Both the position numbers and the translations under genes were made by a program. A stretch of DNA of 64,000 bases from assembly GCA_964412195.1 (NCBI GenBank), contig CAYPNP010000012.1, positions 62,001 through 126,000 on the forward strand, read 5' to 3'. Within the stretch, counting starts at the first letter, position 1; every line of letters starts with the position of its first letter. This DNA comes from CAYPNP01 sp964412195 (GTDB lineage Bacteria > Acidobacteriota > JAAYUB01). Under the pieces are notes generated by a model, which was not told the DNA's origin, ran no database searches, and was given only the letters and a program-made list of their open reading frames with translations. Of this stretch, positions 1 to 7,548 are shown piece by piece.

Positions 1-332
1 ACAACGCCGGCGGCCGGGCGGAGGCCGTCCGCCCCGAATTCCGGCCCGATCCCCGGGTGCTCTCCCTGCGTCCGGAGGAGATCGCGACGATGAGCGGCCG
101 CGCTTTCCGGAAGCGATTCGGCTTCTCCTCCCTCACCCGCGCCACCCAGGCGGGCCTGGTGCGCAACTGGATCGCTCTCGTGGCGGACCGGGAGGGCGGA
201 CGACGGCCCCCCGGGGCGGACGAGGCCCTGCTCCGCTTCCCGCTGGCGGAGCGGCAGTGGGCCGAGTTCGGTTCGGGGTTGAAGACGCCGCCGGCCGGAA
301 CGCCCGGCAGCGGGGAGGGGCCTAGGGCTTGA
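1..332 (+). CDS. queG: epoxyqueuosine reductase QueG, C-terminal part (gene runs off the left edge)
   Basis: Open from the first complete codon at position 3 to the TGA, with no start inside the window. QueG is an iron-sulfur, cobalamin-dependent enzyme that reduces epoxyqueuosine to queuosine in tRNA in the cytoplasm. The visible tail begins NAG..AEAVRPEFRPDP, which looks like the residues after the family's CPWN cluster motif. It continues with SGRAFRKRFGFSSLTRATQAG and a short helix LVRNWIALVAD, matching the family pattern of F-R-x-x-F..S-x-L-x-R-x-x-x-x-G-x-x-RN. About 109 residues are present. The 3' end overlaps the convergent coiled-coil gene by 11 bp. The assignment rests only on this C-terminal pattern, because the cobalamin and cluster domains lie outside the window. 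Confidence 0.72.
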   Translation, partial: NAGGRAEAVRPEFRPDPRVLSLRPEEIATMSGRAFRKRFGFSSLTRATQAGLVRNWIALVADREGGRRPPGADEALLRFPLAERQWAEFGSGLKTPPAGTPGSGEGPRA

Positions 333-2568
333 GGCTGAGGCGCAGCTTTTCCAGTTCTTCCTTCAGGTAATCCCTGTCGCCGGAGATGTCCTTCGGGACC
401 TTCTCCCGGTAATACTCGTCCGAGCGCTTGATCGGCTGCTCGAGGATCTCATAGAAGTTCCGCTGGTTGGCGGCGGTCTTCAGGATCTCCTTGTTGTAGA
501 GGATGATGTCCGACACGATGACCCGGGCCAGCCGCTGAGCCTTCTTCTGCGACGGGGTCAGCTCTTCGGCCGCCTCCACGGGCGGGGCGCCGATCGTGCC
601 CTCCTCCACCACTTCGTAGACGGTATCCTTGGAACTGACGGCGGCGCTCGGCATGCGGACCTCGGTCTCCTTGTCGGCCCGCGCGATCTCTTCCTCGAGG
701 GCGGAACGGTCTTCGGAGAGCCGGGTGATGGTCTCGACTCTCTCCTCGACCGCCTGTTTCTCGCGATCCAGGGCGGTCCGGGCCTTCATGCCCTCCGCCT
801 TCACCACCGAGGAAACCTTGCGGGCGGATTCCAGCTTCTTCCGGAGGTCAGCGACCTCCTCCTCGGCGGTCCGGATGTGGTCCTCCAGGTCCTTCCGGTT
901 GCGGACTTCCTGCTCCTTCAGGAGCAGCAATTCCTTCACCCCCGCCTCGTCGGCGCGGATTTCCTGCTCCATCTTCTGGAGGGTCTGGTGAACTTCGTCC
1001 CGCTCCACGGTGAGCCGGCGGAGTTTCTCCTCGAGGGTCTCAATCGATTCCCCCGGCCCTTCGGCAGCCGTCGCCTTCTCCATCTGTTTATCCACGCCGG
1101 CCTTGGCCGCCTGGAGTTCCTGAACCTGCCGGCGAAGATCGTCAAGCTCCTCCGTCATCCGGTCGATTTCGCCCTGGATCAGCTGGATGTTCTCGTTTTT
1201 CTCCACCAGGCTCTCGGTGTGCCGCTGGAGCTCGGCCTGCTTTTCCCTGAGGCCCGCCTTTCCCTGCTCCAGGTTTTCCTCAAGGGCCGTCTTTTCCTCC
1301 AACAGCAGGGCCAGTGCGGTTTCCAGCTCTTCCAGCCGCTGGGCTTCGGTGCCGGTGGCCTCCTCGTGGGCGACGCGCTTCTCCGCCAACGACTCAACCG
1401 ATCCCTGGACTTCCAGCACTTCCTGCCGCAGGTTATCCAGCTGCCGGTGGACCGCCTCGATCTCCTCCTCGAGCCGGGTGATCTGGCGGCCCTGGTCCTG
1501 CCGGGACTTTTCCACGACGTGGATGTCTTCGCCGATCCGCTCCTTTTCCCTCAAGGCGGACTTGAGGTTTTGGTCGGCCGCACGCCGCTCCTCTTCCAGT
1601 CCCGCCAGGGTCTGGCGGAGGTTGTCCAGGATGCCCTCGGTCTCCTCGAATTCCCGCCGGCTGCTTTCCAGGCGCCCCTGCAGTTCCTCGCGGGCGGTGT
1701 CAACGTCGCGGGTCTCATCCTCGACCGAGATCTTCTCCTCCATCGCCTTCTGGATTTTCTCTTCGAAGAGGGAAATCTGGGTCTCCAGGTTCTGCCGGGA
1801 GGCGTTGACGGAGTCGATCTCCGACTCCAGGCTCTTCTTCTCGCTGATCACCCGTTTCCGGAAATCGCTGGCCAGGTCGCGGGTCTGGATGGTCTCGTTC
1901 AGCTGGTTTTCCAGCACCACCAGCCGCGCCGCGCGCTGCTGCTTCAGGGCGGTGGCCTGGACCAGGGCCGTTCGGGTCCGGTGGAGGTATCCCCTCATCT
2001 CGTTCAGGACGGAGACCGCTTTTTCCTTCAGGACGGTCAGCACCGCCTGGATGTCGCCTTCCTCCCGGGCGCCGCCGCCGAATCCGATCTCGGAGGCCAG
2101 GAGGTCGTCGATCTCGGCCATCGTCTTCTCGCTGCTCTTCCCGGCCAGCACGTCGGAGATGCCGCCCAGGATCTCCTGCGTCTCCCGCACCCGCTCGAAG
2201 AGGAAGCGGTCTTTCTCGCCGCAGCTGGATGCGATATCCTGGATCCGTTCAAAATCCTGCTGGACCTGGGCTTGAAGATCCTTGATCTCCTTCCACACCT
2301 GCCGGATGGATTCCCGCTCATCCTGCAGGGGCATGGAGGGAGCGGCGGCCGGGGCGGACTTTTTCCCGGCCACGGGAGGAGCGCCGGCGGGAGCGGAGAC
2401 TTCACTCTTTGCCGGGGATTCCGCGCCCGCCGCAGATCCGCCCAGCACAATCTCTTCGTCGGGAACGGGGGGAGCGGCCGGAGGGGGTGCCGGCTTGGAG
2501 GTCAGCCCTCCCGTCAGCGACAGCGGTTCCGCGCCGGTTTTCTTGAATACCTTTTTAAAGAGTCCCAT
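322..2568 (-). CDS. long coiled-coil protein of unknown function
   Basis: 748 residues. Residues 1-~95 are a basic start (MGLFKKVFKKTG) followed by a Pro/Ala-rich linker. Residues ~95-650 are almost unbroken heptad-type coiled coil rich in Glu, Lys, Arg, Leu and Gln. Residues ~670-748 form a separate helical module (KKAQRLARVIVSDIILYN, then REKVPKD). From memory, a similar C-terminal module ends various cytoplasmic proteins of Deltaproteobacteria and Acidobacteria, but I cannot name it. There is no signal peptide or membrane segment, so it is probably a cytoplasmic scaffold or SMC-like filament. The ATG at 2568 follows GAGGGAAGGG. A very long antisense ORF over the same bases is a GC-rich shadow. 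Function unknown. Confidence 0.85.
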   Translation of the reverse strand: MGLFKKVFKKTGAEPLSLTGGLTSKPAPPPAAPPVPDEEIVLGGSAAGAESPAKSEVSAPAGAPPVAGKKSAPAAAPSMPLQDERESIRQVWKEIKDLQAQVQQDFERIQDIASSCGEKDRFLFERVRETQEILGGISDVLAGKSSEKTMAEIDDLLASEIGFGGGAREEGDIQAVLTVLKEKAVSVLNEMRGYLHRTRTALVQATALKQQRAARLVVLENQLNETIQTRDLASDFRKRVISEKKSLESEIDSVNASRQNLETQISLFEEKIQKAMEEKISVEDETRDVDTAREELQGRLESSRREFEETEGILDNLRQTLAGLEEERRAADQNLKSALREKERIGEDIHVVEKSRQDQGRQITRLEEEIEAVHRQLDNLRQEVLEVQGSVESLAEKRVAHEEATGTEAQRLEELETALALLLEEKTALEENLEQGKAGLREKQAELQRHTESLVEKNENIQLIQGEIDRMTEELDDLRRQVQELQAAKAGVDKQMEKATAAEGPGESIETLEEKLRRLTVERDEVHQTLQKMEQEIRADEAGVKELLLLKEQEVRNRKDLEDHIRTAEEEVADLRKKLESARKVSSVVKAEGMKARTALDREKQAVEERVETITRLSEDRSALEEEIARADKETEVRMPSAAVSSKDTVYEVVEEGTIGAPPVEAAEELTPSQKKAQRLARVIVSDIILYNKEILKTAANQRNFYEILEQPIKRSDEYYREKVPKDISGDRDYLKEELEKLRLSLKP

Positions 2569-2603
2569 GTCCCTTCCCTCAAAGAGTGTGTCTGGTTCAG
2601 TTT

Positions 2604-2632
2604 AGAATAGCCAGTTTCCGGGACAAAGACAA
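2604..2632 (-). promoter_or_regulatory. candidate sigma-70 promoter for the coiled-coil gene
   Basis: Read on the minus strand, TTGTCT (2632-2627) and TATTCT (2609-2604) are separated by 17 bp. Each matches four of six consensus positions. The implied start lies about 30 nt before the ATG at 2568. Pattern reading only. Confidence 0.35.
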
Positions 2633-2654
2633 CACAAAACTTCCAAAAAAGTGC

Positions 2655-2761
2655 TTGATTTTGCTGATCAAATGATTTATATGCCTGCTTGTAGAGTCTT
2701 CCCCCTATACTTTGCAACACGCTCCGGATAGTTCCCCCCTTATCCTATCCGGAGTTTTTTT
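2655..2761 (+). ncRNA. candidate small RNA with its own promoter and terminator
   Basis: On the plus strand TTGATT (2655-2660), a 17-bp spacer and TATATG (2678-2683) form a promoter-like pair, putting the transcript start near 2690. At 2722-2754 there is a perfect 10-bp stem, CTCCGGATAG / CTATCCGGAG, with a 13-nt loop, followed directly by seven T (2755-2761). This is a classic intrinsic terminator, yet no plus-strand gene precedes it: both neighbours are on the minus strand. The result would be an RNA of about 70 nt. No open reading frame of note lies inside. Inference from pattern; expression is unknown. Confidence 0.4.
2722..2761 (+). terminator. intrinsic terminator, plus-strand orientation
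   Basis: Perfect 10-bp GC-rich stem with a C-rich loop and a seven-T tail on the plus strand. On the minus strand the hairpin has no T tail, so it is a poor terminator for glgA, which ends about 70 bp away at 2829. Confidence 0.65.
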
Positions 2762-2828
2762 ATCTCCGCTGCGCGGGGAACACGGGCATCAATTTTTTGG
2801 ATTTGGATGCGCGGGGCGGAAGCCGGTA

Positions 2829-4313
2829 TTACCGGGTCGCTCTCCGCGCGAGGACCTCTCGATAGATCGCCATGTACTTCCGCGCCGACCGGCTCCAGGA
2901 GAAGTCGCAAGCCATCCCGTTGCGCATGAGCACCCGCCAGGCGGCCGGATCGGCGAAAGCCCCCAGCGCCTCTTCCAGGGCGGCCCAGAGCGCCGCCGGC
3001 GTGTAGTCGGTGAAGACGAAGCCGGTTCCCTCCCCTGCCGCCCGATTGAAGGGCCGGACGGTGTCGGCCAGCCCCCCCGTGGCCCGGACGATGGGGACGG
3101 TGCCGTACCTCAGGCTGTACATCTGGTTCAGGCCGCAGGGCTCGAAGCGGGAGGGCATGAGGAACATGTCGCTCCCGGCCTCGATGAGGTGGGCGAGGCG
3201 GTTGTCGTAGCCGATCCGCACTCCCAGGAACCGGGGGTACTTCTTCCGGAGCGCCAGCAGTTGCTCCTGGTAGCGGGGCAATCCCGCGCCCAGGATCACC
3301 AGGTAGGTGTCCTTCGAGGAGAGTTTCGGCAGCAGGGGGAGGACGATGTCAAATCCCTTCTGGTCGACGAGCCGCCCGACCATCCCGATCACCGGCCGCG
3401 CGAGGTCCGGTTCGGGAAACTGGAACGCCTCGAGAAGCGCCTGCTTGTCAACCCGCTTGCCTTCCAGCTCGGAGGCGTCGTAGGGGGAAGGGATCAGCGG
3501 ATCGGTCGAGGGATCCCACGTCCCGTAATCCACCCCGTTGAGCACGCCGACGAGGTCGTCCTTGCGCTGCCGGAGGATGCCCTCCAGGCCGCATCCATAC
3601 TCGTTCGTCTCCTGGATCTCGGCCGCGTACCGCTCGCTGACGGTGGTGATCATGTCGGCGTACACGACGCCCACCTTCAGCATGTTGACCTTGCCGTAGT
3701 ACTCGAACGGGCTGAGGGGGTAGAACATCTCCGTCGGGAGCTCCAGCGCCGGCAGGATGTCCGGCGGGTACAGCCCCTGGTAGGCGATGTTGTGGATGGT
3801 GAGGAGCGACCCGGTCACTTCCAGGGCGGCGGCCGCGGCCGGATCCAGGCGCAGGAGGGCCGGCAGCAGGGCCGTGTGGCTGTCGTGGCAGTGGACGATG
3901 TCGGTCCTCCAGCGGGCCAGCCGGAAGAACTCGAGGCACGCCCTCACGAAGAAAATGTACCGGTAGGCGCCGTCGGGGAATTCTTCGCCGGTGGCGGGAT
4001 TCGTGTAGACGCCGTCGCGGTCGAAAAAGTGCTCGTTGTGGAACAGGAAGATGGGGACATCCGAGCCGGGCAGCTCCGCCAGGAACACCTTCAGCGGGAA
4101 CTTCCCCTGCGGCCCGAGCGAGATCTCGCGCTCGAACACGCTGTGCCGCGAGATCGGGAACCGGGCGCGCTCGATCTGCCCATAAAAGGGGGAGAACACC
4201 GCAACCCGGGCTCCCGCTTCCGCCAGCGCCTGCGGCAGCGCGCCGGCCACGTCCCCCAGGCCGCCGACCTTGGACAGCGGTTCGATCTCCGCGGTTACGA
4301 ATGCCACGTCCAT
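2829..4313 (-). CDS. glgA: glycogen synthase (ADP-glucose:glucan glucosyltransferase, GT5)
   Basis: 494 residues. It extends alpha-1,4-glucan chains from ADP-glucose in the cytoplasm. The N-terminus MDVAFVTAEIEPLSKVGGL carries the GT5 K-x-G-G-L nucleotide-sugar motif (residues 15-19), followed by the starch-synthase catalytic domain. The GT1-type C-terminal half has MVGRLVDQKG and the SRFEPCGLNQMYSLRYGT loop with the donor-binding Glu. I chose the internal ATG at 4313 over an upstream in-frame ATG because AGGAGGGA precedes it and the family starts there. It is the last gene of a leftward operon after two GH57 enzymes and galT, with 58 bp to galT. Length is normal for bacterial GlgA. Confidence 0.93.
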   Translation of the reverse strand: MDVAFVTAEIEPLSKVGGLGDVAGALPQALAEAGARVAVFSPFYGQIERARFPISRHSVFEREISLGPQGKFPLKVFLAELPGSDVPIFLFHNEHFFDRDGVYTNPATGEEFPDGAYRYIFFVRACLEFFRLARWRTDIVHCHDSHTALLPALLRLDPAAAAALEVTGSLLTIHNIAYQGLYPPDILPALELPTEMFYPLSPFEYYGKVNMLKVGVVYADMITTVSERYAAEIQETNEYGCGLEGILRQRKDDLVGVLNGVDYGTWDPSTDPLIPSPYDASELEGKRVDKQALLEAFQFPEPDLARPVIGMVGRLVDQKGFDIVLPLLPKLSSKDTYLVILGAGLPRYQEQLLALRKKYPRFLGVRIGYDNRLAHLIEAGSDMFLMPSRFEPCGLNQMYSLRYGTVPIVRATGGLADTVRPFNRAAGEGTGFVFTDYTPAALWAALEEALGAFADPAAWRVLMRNGMACDFSWSRSARKYMAIYREVLARRATR

Positions 4314-4371
4314 GCGTCGTCCCTCCTGGTCCGGCTCTCCGTCCGCCGGGCGATGGCGGTGGACCTTGGGG

Positions 4372-5436
4372 CTACCGGCCATTGCCCTTCAACAGCATCT
4401 CCCGCTGGAGGAGGCTGACTTCGCGCATGAACCGGGCGGCTTCCTCCGGCGGGGTGGGGTTGATGTAGAAATCGGTGCCCCACTCGAAGCCGGCCATCCG
4501 GGTCAGGCGCGGGATGATCTCGATGTGCCAGTGGTAGTCGTACTCCACCGTGTCCCAGTAGAACGAGCGCCGGGGCTTGGCCTGGATGTTGGGCACGGTG
4601 TGGAGGACGAAGTTGAAGGGCGGGTCCTTCAGGCCCCACTTGATGCGGAGCAGGACGTCCTTGAGGATGGAGGCGAGATCCTGGATCTGCCGGCCGTCCA
4701 GGTGGGTGAAGTTGCAGCTGTGGGCGCGGGGCATGATGGTGACCTCGAAGGGGAATCGCGAGGCGTAGGGGGCGTAGGCCAGGAAGGTGTCGTTCGTGCC
4801 GATGATCCGCTCCTGGCGCTCCAGCTCATAGTCCCGGATGTCGCAGAAGAGGCAGCGGTTCTTGAGCTGGAAGTGGGCCTTGGCCGAATCGAGTTCCAGC
4901 GCCACGGTCCGTGGCGTGACCGGGGTGGCGATGAGCTGGGAGTGGGTGTGGCTCAACGACGCCCCCGCGGCGGTGCCGTGGTTCTTGAAGATCAGGATGT
5001 ACTTGAACCGCTCGTCGCGGCTGAGGTCCAGCCAGCGGGAGCGGTAAATCTCCAGGATCCTGGCGAGGTGTTCCACTTCCATGTCGGCCATGGTCTGGTC
5101 ATGGTCCGGTGATTCGACGATCACCTCGTGGGCGCCCACGCCGCGCATCCGGTCATACACACCGATGCCCCGCTTCTCCAGGTCGCCCTCGATCATGAGG
5201 GCGGGGAACTTGTTGGGGATCACCCTCGCCTCCCAGCCCGGGGTGTTGGGGCCGGACCCGTCGAACCGGATCGCCATGATCTCCGGCGGCGTCTTGTCCT
5301 CGTGCCCCGGGCAGAAGGGGCAGAATGATTCCTTCGGCTCCTCGGGATGAAGCTGGAAATCCCCGGGCCGCTTGCCTCGCTCGGTGGAAATGATCACCCA
5401 CCTCCGCTGGATCGGGTCATGGCGCAGTTCAGACAT
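4372..5436 (-). CDS. galT: galactose-1-phosphate uridylyltransferase family protein
   Basis: 354 residues. Family members move UMP between UDP-glucose and galactose-1-phosphate through a histidine intermediate (HIT superfamily). Visible features are Zn-type cysteines CPFC (C39, C42), a second pair CLFC, and the active-site H-x-H-x-Q motif as HTHSQ (H163, H165, Q167). The C-terminus has the WHIEIIPR beta-strand. The start is ATG 5436 after AGAGGAG; a GTG two codons upstream would overlap the ribosome site. It lies 21 bp after a GH57 glucanotransferase and just before glgA. In this context the true substrate may be another hexose phosphate or nucleotide sugar feeding glycogen, which is inference. 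Confidence 0.85.
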   Translation of the reverse strand: MSELRHDPIQRRWVIISTERGKRPGDFQLHPEEPKESFCPFCPGHEDKTPPEIMAIRFDGSGPNTPGWEARVIPNKFPALMIEGDLEKRGIGVYDRMRGVGAHEVIVESPDHDQTMADMEVEHLARILEIYRSRWLDLSRDERFKYILIFKNHGTAAGASLSHTHSQLIATPVTPRTVALELDSAKAHFQLKNRCLFCDIRDYELERQERIIGTNDTFLAYAPYASRFPFEVTIMPRAHSCNFTHLDGRQIQDLASILKDVLLRIKWGLKDPPFNFVLHTVPNIQAKPRRSFYWDTVEYDYHWHIEIIPRLTRMAGFEWGTDFYINPTPPEEAARFMREVSLLQREMLLKGNGR

Positions 5437-5457
5437 GGACACTCCTCTTGGGATGAA

Positions 5458-7536
5458 TCAAGGCGCTGGCGTCTCCAGCACCGATGCGGGGTCGCGGAAA
5501 CGGACGTCGATCCGCCAGTCCTTCTCCCGGCCGGAGCACGGGAAGAACAGGCAGACCGCCAGCCCCTGGTATGTTTTTTCCATGGCGTCGATGGACAGCG
5601 AAACCGTCTCGATGGGCCAGTAGCGCACCGCCACGGGCTCGGAGCAGAGGAAGTCGACCAGGTAGCCGTCCCGCCGGTTCTCCACGGTGAAGCCGCCGAT
5701 CCCGTCCCAGGCCCCGGCCTGGGCGAGACCGCGCGCGGCCGGGCGGTCGCCGGCCGGGTAACAGCACTTTTCCGGATCGTTCCCGCCGGCGATGCCGAGG
5801 GTCCATTCCACGCCCACCCAGCCGTTCGCCCGTTTCCCGAGCCGGAGTTCCCCGAGCACCGACAACTCCGCCGCGGCCGGCGCGGGGAGGAACGTCTTCC
5901 GCAGCAGGTCTCCGCCGAGCCGGCATTCCAGCCGCGCGGCCCCGTCCGCGGTGCCCGCCACCTGGAACGGCTTCCCCCAGAAGGAGAGGGACGGCGAGAC
6001 GCTGCCGGCCTGCAGCTCCGCCAGGGTGGGCATCGCGGCGAGCAGGCTTTCCCGGCACGACAGGCGGGGCTGGGAGTCGAAAACCAGATCCTCCTGCCCG
6101 CCGGCGGGGCGGCTGTCCCCGCCTTCGATCCGCACTACCCGCTGGGAAGTGGCGGACAGGTGGTACTTTTCCTGCCACCGCGCCAGGGTGTTCAGCAGAT
6201 TCACCGCGACCCGCTTCAGGGAGAGCTCCTGCAGCGCGCCGCCGCGCGCCGGGGAGATCACGGCGAAATAGTCGCGGTGGTGCAGCAGCACCTCGTCGAC
6301 CTGGTCCAGGTCCAGGTCTTCCCGGCCAATCTCCGGGCCATTCCGGAAATCCCGGCCCTCGTGCGCCTCCAGTCCCTGCTGGGCGCGAAGGAGGTGGCTG
6401 TAGGCCGCGTGGCGGAGGTGCGGCAGGTACAGGCCGCCGAACACTCCGTGCCAGTAAACGTCGTTGCACTGGGCCCGAAGGAGGTGGTCATAAGCGGGGA
6501 GGCGGCGTTTCTCCTCCGTGTCGAACGCCCGGCTGAGCCAGAGCATGCGCTTGTGGAGGTAGTTGCCCTCCGGGTACTTGACCAGGAAATTCCGCCAGAT
6601 GCCCCCGCGGAAGAAGGGCTTCAGCTCCTGGTAAACCCCCTCGCGCTCAAACCGGTTGCGCCAGGATTCGAACTGGATCCCCCGGGCCGGCGGCAGGGCC
6701 CACTGGCCCATTTCGGCGTAGGAGGCCACCGGCAGGGCCGCCCGGCCGTGCGGCGGATTCTCGCGCCAGTACTGCTGGAAGGTGGTGGTGGTCACGACGT
6801 CGGGATTCGCTTGGAGCAGGCGGAAGAACTCGCGCAGCCAGCCCCGCTCGAAAACCCACTGGTGCGTGTCGGGCCAGGAGCCGAATTTCTCCGCGTCGTC
6901 CACCATCACCACCAGGCGATTGCCCTGATCGCGCATCCGGCGCAATTCGTCCAGAACTTTCCATGCTTCCGCCCACGGGATCAGGTATCGCAACGGCTCG
7001 CTGATGGGGAAGGCCGCCACGGCACGGTCCAGGTCCTCCACCATGAAATAACCGTCCAGTTCGCCCGGCGAGAGGCCCGACGAGAAGAAATGGTAGTCGT
7101 CCAGGGAGACGTACCGGACGCCGGCAGCCTCGAGGTCCCCGGCCATCCCGGGCTCCCAGACCCGCTCGGCCAGCCAGACCCCCTGCGGCTCGAAACCCAG
7201 CTCCTCGCGGACCCGCTCCGAGAGCCGCCGGATCTGTTCCTGGCGGTCCCGCGGCGGGATGACCGGGAAAATGGGCTCGTAGATCCCCCCCGTGAGAGGC
7301 TCCACCCGGCCGGCGCGCACCAGCTCCCGCAGCGAATCGATGTACTCGGGATGCCGGTCGCACAGCCACTGGAAGAGGGATCCCGAGGCGTGCCACACCA
7401 TCCGCAGGTCGGGGAACTCGCGGAAAACCTCCAGGAAGGGGCGGTAGGCCCGCTGGTATGAATCTTCCAGGACTTCCGGGAAATTGCCCACCGGCTGGTG
7501 CAGGTGGACGCCCAGGATCAGCTGCACTGGTTTCAC
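5458..7536 (-). CDS. GH57 4-alpha-glucanotransferase-type enzyme
   Basis: 692 residues. Family 57 retaining enzymes of this group disproportionate alpha-1,4-glucans. The motifs appear in order: HLHQPVG (H11-G17), GGIYEPI, WLAERVWEP with the presumed nucleophile E124, and VMVDDAEKFG with acid/base D214. Those positions are nearly identical to what I recall for the Thermococcus litoralis enzyme (E123, D214). The C-terminal ~300 residues form a beta-rich domain as in that enzyme. No signal peptide, so cytoplasmic. It sits 12 bp downstream of a second GH57 gene and 21 bp upstream of galT, in a glycogen/maltodextrin operon. An alpha-amylase activity cannot be excluded. Confidence 0.88.
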   Translation of the reverse strand: MKPVQLILGVHLHQPVGNFPEVLEDSYQRAYRPFLEVFREFPDLRMVWHASGSLFQWLCDRHPEYIDSLRELVRAGRVEPLTGGIYEPIFPVIPPRDRQEQIRRLSERVREELGFEPQGVWLAERVWEPGMAGDLEAAGVRYVSLDDYHFFSSGLSPGELDGYFMVEDLDRAVAAFPISEPLRYLIPWAEAWKVLDELRRMRDQGNRLVVMVDDAEKFGSWPDTHQWVFERGWLREFFRLLQANPDVVTTTTFQQYWRENPPHGRAALPVASYAEMGQWALPPARGIQFESWRNRFEREGVYQELKPFFRGGIWRNFLVKYPEGNYLHKRMLWLSRAFDTEEKRRLPAYDHLLRAQCNDVYWHGVFGGLYLPHLRHAAYSHLLRAQQGLEAHEGRDFRNGPEIGREDLDLDQVDEVLLHHRDYFAVISPARGGALQELSLKRVAVNLLNTLARWQEKYHLSATSQRVVRIEGGDSRPAGGQEDLVFDSQPRLSCRESLLAAMPTLAELQAGSVSPSLSFWGKPFQVAGTADGAARLECRLGGDLLRKTFLPAPAAAELSVLGELRLGKRANGWVGVEWTLGIAGGNDPEKCCYPAGDRPAARGLAQAGAWDGIGGFTVENRRDGYLVDFLCSEPVAVRYWPIETVSLSIDAMEKTYQGLAVCLFFPCSGREKDWRIDVRFRDPASVLETPAP

Positions 7537-7548
7537 AGGCCCCCTTCT

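Noticed and set aside
877..2610. 577-codon plus-strand ORF over the coiled-coil gene
   Set aside because: Antisense shadow of a high-GC gene; Leu/Gly/Arg-rich without motifs, while the minus frame is a clear coiled coil.
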